DNA from: AC-69 sp963751665
Lineage (GTDB): Bacteria; Actinomycetota; UBA4738; HRBIN12
Length of the DNA stretch: 64,000 nt
Direction: 5' to 3'
Assembly: GCA_963751665.1 (NCBI GenBank)
Contig: CAVVVF010000003.1
Span: forward strand, 113,834-177,833
The notes beneath the pieces were generated by a model. The model did no database searches. It was not told the DNA's origin and saw only the letters and a list, made by a program, of their open reading frames with translations. A program made the translations under genes and the position numbers. Shown here one piece after another: positions 54,702 to 64,000 of the stretch; the stretch's first letter is position 1, and every line of letters begins with the position of its first letter.

Positions 54702-55154
54702 TCAGTGCCGCTCGGACAGCGTGACGTCGATGCCGCCGATCACGTCGGAGATGAGGTTGTACAGGAACGCGATGAACAGGTTGATCAGCGACCAGATGAC
54801 GACCATGGCCAGGCCCAGCACCGTGAGCCGCGCGAAGATCCAGCCCCCGTGGATCGAGAACGACTTGTCCGCGAACAGGTTGCGGGCGAACTCGGTGACG
54901 TGCTCGAGCGCTCCAACCGCTCCCAGGATCCCGTACAGCATCGCCAGGGCCAGCAGGATCACCGTCACCACGCAGAGGTAGAAGAGCAGCGAGAACTTGA
55001 ACACCGACCACGGCCCGACCTTCCGGAGCACCACGCGGGTCTGCCGAGCCTTCCTCCGGGGACCCCGTCTGATCTCCGGAGGCATGGTGGCGACGACCCC
55101 GGCGGCCGGCGCGGCCGCGGGAGAGGGTTCGGTTGCCAGGCCTGGTTCGTCCAT
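54702..55154 (-). CDS. DUF3566 transmembrane protein
   Basis: 150 residues: a Pro/Ala-rich cytoplasmic N-terminus, then RRKARQTRVVLRKVGPWSVFKFSLLFYLCVV leading into the first of two helices, an external loop, and a second helix ending in NLFIAFLYNLISDVIGGIDVTL, the DUF3566 signature. Function unknown but conserved beside gyrA in actinobacteria. ATG 55154 behind GAGGAG. The reading frame continues upstream without a stop into the next gene, explained by an indel there. Confidence 0.9.
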   Translation of the reverse strand: MDEPGLATEPSPAAAPAAGVVATMPPEIRRGPRRKARQTRVVLRKVGPWSVFKFSLLFYLCVVTVILLALAMLYGILGAVGALEHVTEFARNLFADKSFSIHGGWIFARLTVLGLAMVVIWSLINLFIAFLYNLISDVIGGIDVTLSERH

Positions 55155-55179
55155 CGGGCTCCTCGGGTTCCCCGTCTTT

Positions 55180-55487
55180 CTACGCGGCCGGAACCCCGTC
55201 GGCAACAACCCTTGACCGGGCCAGGCGGGGGAGAGGTTCCCGGGCGGTCCGAACAGCGCCCGGCTGTGCACGGGGATGAGCACGGCCAGGGCCCCCACGC
55301 CCAGGACCCAGTCGCCGAGCCCCGCGTGCTCCTGAACCAACAGGGCGCCGGCGCCGAGCGCGGCGCCGCCCGCGGCGGGCACGGAGATAGCCAGTCGCGG
55401 GGAGGACCGCCCCCACAGGACGAACGCCCCGTACAGCCCGGCACCGGTGCCGGCGACGATCAGCGTGAGGCCGGCCAGGGCGTTCAC
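55180..55487 (-). CDS. Small multi-helix membrane protein
   Basis: About 102 residues with three hydrophobic helices (about 3-24, 31-52, 58-72); family not recognised. Starts at a GTG with CATAAT (55495-55500, minus strand) 7 bases upstream, so probably leaderless. A one-base break near 55210 is assumed, because then the frame ends at TAG 55180-55182 before DUF3566; without it the two would be one continuous frame. Its start is 2 bases from that of the divergent MFS gene. Confidence 0.55.
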
Positions 55488-55489
55488 GG

Positions 55490-56804
55490 ATGCGATTATG
55501 GAGCCCCTCCTCGGGGGTTGACGTGGACGAGACGCGAACCGACCAGGCCGACCTGCGGCTGATCCTTTCGATCCAGGCGCTTCGGGCGTTCCTGTACGGG
55601 TTCGGGAGCGTGATCCTGGGGAGCGCCCTGGCGAGCGGAGGGCTGTCCGACTTCGAGGTGGGCGTGGTGTTCACGGCGATGCTCGCGGGCATGGCCGCGA
55701 GCTCGATCGCCGTGGGGCTCGCCGGCGACCGGATCGGTCGCCGGCGCGCGTACACAGTGCTGCTGCTCGTGATGGGTCTCGCCGGGGCGGTGTTCGCACT
55801 CACCCGGTCGCTGCCCGTGCTCGTCCTGGCGGCCCTCACGGGGACGCTGTCCACCGACCCGAACGAATCCGGCCCCATCACCTCGCTGGAGCAGGCCATG
55901 ATGGGCAGCGCGCCAGCGGCCATGCGGGCCAGGGTGTTCGGCCGTTACAACGCGGTTGCCTACCTGGCCGGGGCCATCGGCGCGCTCGCCGCCGGTGGCC
56001 CCGACGCCTTCCGGCGCCTCGTCCCGGCTCTGCCCGCCGACCAGCGATGGCTGCTCGCGTTTCCCGCACTCGCGCTCGTCTGCGCCGCGTTGGCCCGCCG
56101 ACTCTCCGACGGGGTCGAGCCGGCCCGGGACCGTGGGGAAGGTGTGGGGAAAGGAGCGAAGCGACGAGGGGGACCCGCATCCCGGAGCGCGCGTCCTCGC
56201 CCGCTGGATCGTTCCCGGAGGACGGTGCTGAAGCTCGCGGCATTGTTCGGGATGGACTCGTTCGCCGGTGGGTTCATCGTGCAGACCTTCATCGTGTTCT
56301 GGTTCGGCCGGAAGTTCGGAGCCAGCCCGGCCTCGATGGGGTTGGTGTTCTTCGTGGCGGGCCTGCTCCAGGCGGGCTCCTCGATCGCCTCCGGACGCCT
56401 CGCCTCCCGGATCGGGCTGCTGAACACGATGGTGTTCACCCACCTCCCGTCGAACGTGCTCCTTGTGGTGGTCCCGTTCATGCCAACGCTCGGATGGGCG
56501 GTGGCCGTGCTGCTGGCGCGCTACGCGCTTTCGCAGATGGACGTCCCGGCCCGGCAGGCCTACGTGGTCGCCATGGTCGATCCGCAGGAGCGCACGGCCG
56601 CCGCCGCGTTCACCAACACCGCGAGGTACGTGACCCGGCCGTTCGGGGCACTGGGCGCCGGCGCGTTGATGGAACGGGTGGCGTTGGGGGCGCCGTTCAT
56701 GGTCGCTGGCGTCCTGAAGATCGCCTACGACGTCCTGCTGTACTCGACCTTCCGGAAGGTACCGCTGCCCAAGGAGAGCGTCGCGGCCTCGCTCGCCGGG
56801 GCCG

Positions 56805-56830
<26 letters not shown>
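55490..56830 (+). CDS. MFS transporter
   Basis: 446 residues with 12 predicted helices and the MFS loop motif GDRIGRRRAY between helices 2 and 3. A long basic cytoplasmic loop (about residues 205-240) separates the halves. The TDPNESGPITSLEQAMM segment in helix 4 to 5 is recalled from a set of actinobacterial MFS proteins of unknown substrate. Intact. GTG 55523 behind GGGGG is an alternative start. It ends 26 bases inside the convergent gyrA. Confidence 0.88.
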
Positions 56831-59274
<2,444 letters not shown>

Positions 59275-59282
<8 letters not shown>

Positions 59283-61225
59283 CCAGGTTCTGCACCTGCT
59301 TCGCGTTGGCCTCGATGAATCGGCGACGAGCGGGGACGTCCTCCCCCATCAGGATGGTGAACAGCCGGTCGGCCGTCGCCGCATCCTCCATGGTGACCTG
59401 GAGCAGGATCCGGCTCTCCGGGTTCATCGTCGTCTCCCACAGCTGGATGGCGTCCATCTCCCCCAGGCCTTTGAACCGCTGGGGGGTCTCGAGCTTTTCG
59501 GTTGCCGTCCTGCTTACGGAACGCGTCCCACTCCTTCTCGGTGTAGAAGTAGTGCGGCACGCGCTCGACGTTCACCAGGTACAGCGGTGGCTGTGCGATG
59601 TAGACGTAGCCCGCGTTGATCAGGTCCCGCATGTTCCGGAAGAAGAACGTGAGGAGCAACGTCCGGATGTGCGCGCCGTCGACGTCGGCGTCGGCCATCA
59701 GCACCACCTTGTGATAGCGGGCCTTCGTGACGTCGAACTCTTCCGCGATCCCGGTGCCGATCGCCGTGATGAGGGCCTGGATCTCCAGGTTCTCCAGGAT
59801 CTTGTGCAGCCGGGCCTTCTCGACGTTCAGGATCTTCCCCCGGATGGGCAGGATGGCCTGCGTGGCCCTGTCCCGGGCCTGCTTGGCGCTGCCGCCCGCG
59901 GAGTCGCCCTCCACCACGAACAGCTCGCACTGCGCGGGGTCGGTGAGCTGGCAGTCGGCCAGCTTGCCGGGGAGCGACGTGGAGTCCAGGAACGACTTGC
60001 GCCTGGTCAGGTCCCGGGCCTGCTTGGCGGCCATCCGGGCCTTGGCGGCCTGCTCGACCTTGCCCACGATGCGCTTGGCGTCTCCGGGATGCTCCTCCAG
60101 CCACGTGGCCAGCTGCTCGTTCACGGTCGTCTCCACCAGCGAACGGATGGACGTGTTCCCAAGCTTGGTCTTGGTCTGCCCTTCGAACTGCGGGGCGCGG
60201 AGCTTCACCGACACGATGCCGACGAGGCCTTCCCGGATGTCCTCGCCGATCAGGTTCTCCTCCTTCTCGCGAAGGAGTCCCTTCTGGCGGGCATACCGGT
60301 TGACCACGTTGGTCAGGGCCTTCTTCAATCCCTCCTCGTGCATGCCACCCTCGGTGGTGTTGATGGTGTTGGCGAAGGAGTACAGCGACTCGGCGTACGC
60401 CGTGTTCCACTGCAGGGCCACCTCCACCTCGGCAGAGCCGCCCTGCTCCTTGCCCTCGAAGTGGATGACCTTGGCATGGAGGACGTCCTTGCCCGCCTGG
60501 AGGTGCTTCACGAAGTCGGCCAGCCCCCCGGCAGCCTTGAAGACGTCCTTGGTGGCCGGGTCCTCGCGCTCGTCGATCAGCTGGATCTCCAGGCCCTTGG
60601 TCAGGAACGCGAGCTCCTGGAGCCGCTCGATCAGGGTCTCCCGCTTGAACTCCGTCTCCTCGAAGATCTCCCGGTCCGGCCAGAACGTGACCGTTGTCCC
60701 GGTCTTCCGGCTGGCCTTGCCCTTGGTGAGCTTCTTCGTGGCCTTGCCCCGGGAGTAGGTCTGGGTCCAGAGGTAACCGTCCCGCTCGACCTCCACGATC
60801 AGCTTCTCCGACAGGGCGTTCACCACGGAGACCCCCACCCCGTGAAGGCCGCCCGAGATGCGGTAGCCCCGCCCGCCGAACTTGCCCCCGGCGTTCAGGG
60901 TGGTCAGGACGACCTCCAGGGCCGGACGGCGGTCCTTGGCCTTGGGGATGGGCTTCACCGGGATGCCCCGGCCGTTGTCGGCCACCCGGACCCCGCCGTC
61001 CGCGAGGAGCGTCACCACGATCCGGTCGCAGAAGCCGGCCATGGCCTCGTCGACCGAGTTGTCCACGACCTCGTAGACCAGGTGGTGAAGGCCCCGCGGA
61101 CCGGTGGTCCCGATGTACATCCCGGGGCGGAGCCGGACATGCTCGACGCCCTCCAAGACCGTGATGTCGGCGGAGGTGTAGCCTCCGTCACTCCCGCCCT
61201 TTATGTCCTTCTTCTGTGTCGCCAA
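59275..61225 (-). CDS. gyrB: DNA gyrase subunit B
   Basis: ATPase subunit of gyrase, about 650 residues. GHKL ATPase motifs (EVVDNSVDEAMAG, DNGRGIPV, GGLHGVGVSVVNAL), the Toprim Glu in EGDSAGGSAKQ, RGKILNVEKAR and DADVDGAHIRTLLL are all present. One frame break near 59510, before RFKGLGEM. TTG 61225 is used as start because GGAGG lies 4 bases upstream; an ATG or GTG further upstream (to 61258) is possible. Follows dciA with an intergenic stretch of about 135 bases. Confidence 0.97.
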
Positions 61226-61360
61226 CGAACCTCCACCAGCCCGCACACGGCAGCGCACGCCGCAGCCGATGAGGGGGCCTCACATGGGACAACTCCATCT
61301 CGATTTTACCAATGAACCAGGCCCTTTGCCCCGCTCTGGGACAGGCTGTTTCGCCTTGCG

Positions 61361-61714
61361 CTACAAGCCTTTCCGAGGTTCAGGACGGACCACGATCTGC
61401 ACGGTTCGGACAAGCTCGCCACCGAGGCTCCGATTGGCCCGGTTGAGGATCTCCTGGGCCAGGAATCGGGCCTGTGCGCCCCACGGGCCGGTGCTCGCGG
61501 CGACCACCAGCAGCCCCCCTTCCAGGCTCACGGGCGCCGACTCGGAGGCCAGGCGGGGACCGACCACGGCCTCCCATTCAGAGGCCAGGCGGCCGATGGG
61601 AAGGCCCCGGGCGAAGGCCCGCTCCCGAAGGAGCCCGTCCACCACCTCCCCGATGGGCGTGTCCTGCATCGTCCGCTCGTCCCGCCGGCCCCGCCACCCC
61701 TTGCTCGAGGGCAT
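61361..61714 (-). CDS. DUF721 / DciA-like protein
   Basis: 117 residues with the DUF721 (DciA) KH-like fold: GEVVDGLLRERAFARGLPIGRLASEWEAVVGPRLA and SLEGGLLVVAASTGPWGAQARFLAQEILNRAN. DciA proteins load the replicative helicase in bacteria without DnaC/DnaI; the gene next to recF is conserved in actinobacteria. ATG 61714 starts 2 bases after the recF stop. Confidence 0.9.
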   Translation of the reverse strand: MPSSKGWRGRRDERTMQDTPIGEVVDGLLRERAFARGLPIGRLASEWEAVVGPRLASESAPVSLEGGLLVVAASTGPWGAQARFLAQEILNRANRSLGGELVRTVQIVVRPEPRKGL

Positions 61715-61716
61715 CG

Positions 61717-62808
61717 TCAACCTCCTGCTCGGACCGTAACCGCCCCCGCCGACACGTCCCACACGGCCTCAGCCTTCGCAGGGACATGGGCTTCGTCGGC
61801 CACGGTGACCACCACCTGGCCCCGGCCGGCCAATCGATCGGCGACCTGGCCCCCCCGCCTGGGGTCCAGGGCCGAGAAGGGATCGTCGAGCAGCAGGACC
61901 GGCGGCTCCCCGACCTCGGCCTCGATGGCGCTCCCCAGCCCCAGGCGCAGGCACAGCGCTGCGGCCCAGGCCTCGCCGTGGGAGGCGAAGGCCCTGGCCC
62001 CCAGGTCCCGCACGGCGAGCTCCAGGTCGTCGCGGTGCGGGCCTACCAGGCTGGTCCGCCGGGTGAGCTCGTCGCTCCGCCGCTCGGCCAGCCGGGCCCG
62101 GAAGGCCTCCTCCAGGTCCTCCCCCCACACCGACGGCCGGTACTCGCAGGCCAGGCCGGAGCCGGACAGGCCGGCGAACTCCTCCTGCGCGCCCGGGGAG
62201 AGGCGGGCCACGGCGTCCGCCCGCAGCCGGAGGAGCGCTGACCCGTTCTGGACCAGCTCGGCATCCCACGCCTCGAGCTCCGGTGGGACGCCCCGTCCCT
62301 CCCACTCCTTCAGCAGGCGGTTGCGCTGGCGAAGGGTTCGGTCGTACGCGGTGAGGGCCGACTCTTTGAGCGGCCATAGTGAGGTCACGGCCTCGTCCAT
62401 GAACCGGCGTCGCTGCGATGGATCGCCCCGAACCACGTCGAGATCCTCCGGCCCGAAGAACGCCGCCCGGACTTGCCGGCGAAGGTCGCGCTTGCGCCGT
62501 ACCGGGGACCGGTTGACCTGGACCTTGTTCGCCCCATGCCCTGGGATCTCCACCTCCACCAGGACCCTGCCGCCTGCGGTCTCGATCTCCCCTCGCAGGT
62601 ATGCGGCCTCCGCCCCCCGGCGGACCAAGGGCTCGGTGCTCGATGCCCGAGGTGAGACCAGGAAGAAAAGGAACGCGATGCCCTCGAGGAGGTTGGTCTT
62701 CCCCTCTCCGTTATCCCCGACGGCCGCGATCAACCCCTCGGGCACGTCCTCGACACGGGTTTTCGGGTGGTTACGAAAGTCCGTGAGCTCCACCCACAGA
62801 AGCCGCAA
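61717..62808 (-). CDS. recF: DNA replication and repair protein RecF
   Basis: 363 residues, intact. ABC/SMC-type ATPase that helps load RecA at gaps. Walker A GDNGEGKTNLLE, the LTDFRNH start, the signature segment SLVGPHRDDLEL and Walker B PPVLLLDDPFSALD are seen. It follows dnaN by 18 bases and is coupled to dciA. Confidence 0.97.
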   Translation of the reverse strand: MRLLWVELTDFRNHPKTRVEDVPEGLIAAVGDNGEGKTNLLEGIAFLFFLVSPRASSTEPLVRRGAEAAYLRGEIETAGGRVLVEVEIPGHGANKVQVNRSPVRRKRDLRRQVRAAFFGPEDLDVVRGDPSQRRRFMDEAVTSLWPLKESALTAYDRTLRQRNRLLKEWEGRGVPPELEAWDAELVQNGSALLRLRADAVARLSPGAQEEFAGLSGSGLACEYRPSVWGEDLEEAFRARLAERRSDELTRRTSLVGPHRDDLELAVRDLGARAFASHGEAWAAALCLRLGLGSAIEAEVGEPPVLLLDDPFSALDPRRGGQVADRLAGRGQVVVTVADEAHVPAKAEAVWDVSAGAVTVRAGG

Positions 62809-62826
62809 CGAGCGCTCCCGGGTGGA

Positions 62827-63929
62827 TCAACCCACCGGCGTCGGCAGACGCACCGGCATCACGAGGTAGGTGAACTCGTCGCTCTCGCCCCGGATCAGGC
62901 CGGGCTTCAATCCGTCACGGACCTCCAGGCGCACGGTCTCCCCCGTCGCCGCCGCCAGCCCGTCGGCCAGGTAGGTCGCGTTGAACGCCGCCGTGATGTC
63001 CTCTCCCTCGTATCGGGCCTCCACCGCCTCGACCGCCTGGCCGAGGTCCGGCGACGACGACGAGAGCTTCACCCCGAGCGCGTTGAACTCCAGGCGGACC
63101 GGCGAGGTGTCGCGAGCCAACAGGCCCACGCGGCGAACCGCGTCCATCAGTTGCTGGCGCGACACCGTGAGCCGGCTCTCGTACGCCTCGGGCAGGAGCT
63201 GGCGGTAGTTGGGGAACTCCCCCTCGATCAGCCGCGACGTCAGCGTGAGGCTCCCGATCTGGAAGGCGACCTGGCTCTCGTCGAGCGACATCGTCACCTC
63301 GCCCTTCTCCAGGCCCGCCGCTGCCCGCCCCGCCTCCGACATGGCACGTTCCGGCACGATTGCCTTTCCCTCCCCGGTAGCCGTGGCCACGAGGTCGCGG
63401 ACCGCCAGCCGGTACGAGTCGGTCGAGACCATCGTCACTCCCTCGCGGCTCACCTCGACCAGCACGCCGGTCAGGACGGGCCGGGCCTCGTCCCTGGAGG
63501 CCGCCCGGGCAACCTGGCTCACCGCCTCGGCGAACCTCGCCGCCTCCCCCACCACGGTCGTCCCCGACGGCGCCTGGATGGCGGGGAAGTCCTCCGCCGG
63601 CAGCAGGCGCAGGGCTCCCTCGTATGCGGCGCAACGGATCCACGCCTGGCTCTGGTCCGACTCGAACTCGACCGGCGCGTCGGACAGGCTCTTCACCGTG
63701 TCGGCTAGCAACCTCGCCGGGACCAGCGCCACCCCCTCTTCCTGGGCCTGGACCTCGATCGAGAGCCGGGCCGACACCTCGAGGTCGGTGGTGGTAAGCG
63801 TGAGCGTGCCGCCGGTTCCGGCCTCCATCAGCACCCCGGTAAGCGCCGGGATGCCCGGCCGCGACGAGACCCCTCGCTGAACCGTCTGGAGCCCTCGGAC
63901 AGCAGATCGCGGTCGCACCGGAACTTCAC
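62827..63929 (-). CDS. dnaN: DNA polymerase III sliding clamp (beta subunit)
   Basis: About 367 residues forming three clamp domains. The N-terminus FRCDRDLLSEGLQTVQRGV, the STDSYRLAVRD segment, GEFPNYRQLLP and the C-terminal YLVMPVRL are typical. GTG 63929 is chosen as start because it restores the family N-terminus; this needs a one-base correction near 63895 (missing G or C). First gene on this side of oriC, leading away from it. Confidence 0.96.
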
Positions 63930-64000
63930 CTGTCCCCCCCTCGCTGCTTCTCTGAGGTTCTTCTTAACTTCCTAGTAGTAGTAGGGCCTGGGGAAAAGTG
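63930..64000. other. Edge of oriC: DnaA-trio array and GC cluster
   Basis: In the dnaN upstream gap, four tandem TAG trinucleotides (63973-63984) are followed by a GC-rich block (63985-63993) and AAAAGTG, where a DnaA box could begin outside the window. Upstream lies a pyrimidine/AT-richer stretch (TTCTTCTTAACTTCC). Order trio, GC cluster, DnaA box is that of the bacterial basal unwinding system. Confidence 0.65.

Overview
The window is about 70% GC (by eye) and looks like the origin-proximal part of a chromosome from a member of the Actinomycetota, probably a deep-branching, uncultured soil-type lineage; the class cannot be fixed from sequence alone. Reading from the right end towards the left, the order is oriC edge, dnaN, recF, a dciA-type gene, gyrB, gyrA, a DUF3566 membrane protein, tRNA-Ile, tRNA-Ala, crgA and pknB-pbpA-rodA. 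This is the order known from Mycobacterium and other actinobacteria, with pknB and crgA pointing towards the origin as expected. Between these landmarks lie blocks that are not part of the standard neighbourhood.

Layout. 1-5.6 kb: cell-wall cluster rodA-pbpA-pknB and a double-length flavin-dependent thymidylate synthase. 5.7-12.1 kb: a tightly overlapping histidine operon hisD-C-B-H-A-F-I-G, without hisE. 12.3-19.1 kb: isocitrate lyase, a 1,492-residue glutamate synthase large subunit, and a divergent GlnR-like regulator with a three-half-site GlnR box between them. 19.1-21.7 kb: DJ-1/PfpI, FAD oxidoreductase and DapA-like genes. 21.7-23.4 kb: a small regulon made of an ArsR-rhodanese fusion, a DUF2173-like protein and a four-helix membrane protein, with two matching operators. 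23.6-33.2 kb: lipid and amino-acid metabolism (acyl-CoA synthetase, penicillin acylase, thiolase, glutamate dehydrogenase), crgA and an NRAMP-like transporter. 33.2-43.2 kb: envelope and secreted proteins, an MGT glycosyltransferase, an orphan molybdenum hydroxylase large subunit, a PQQ-type sugar dehydrogenase, a 796-residue coiled-coil membrane protein and a DUF1345 protein. 43.3-47.7 kb: a segment flanked by 22-bp direct repeats that copy the 3' end of tRNA-Ala; it carries a sigma factor and two membrane-anchored beta-propeller paralogues. 47.8-52.0 kb: an operon with MauD-like and MauE-like disulfide-handling proteins, a Tat-exported Cys-rich protein resembling a methylamine dehydrogenase light chain, and a protein made of seven exact 23-residue repeats. 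52.2-54.2 kb: an enolase-superfamily racemase coupled to a GNAT acetyltransferase. 54.3-64 kb: the tRNA-Ile/gyr/dna region.

Two general points matter for using the annotation. First, more than twenty otherwise normal genes carry one-base frame breaks, including essential ones (gyrB, dnaN, the his genes); these are most simply sequencing or assembly indels, so broken genes are listed as single genes spanning the breaks. Second, nine genes have a TANNNT-type -10 element only 7-10 bases before the start codon, which points to frequent leaderless transcription.

How the genes work together: the right end supplies replication initiation and supercoiling; the left end supplies septal and elongation wall synthesis with its regulatory kinase; the GlnR box ties glutamate synthesis to nitrogen status; the ArsR-rhodanese unit looks like a self-contained sulfur or persulfide-responsive switch; and the Mau-like operon looks like a dedicated export and disulfide-formation system for one secreted protein.
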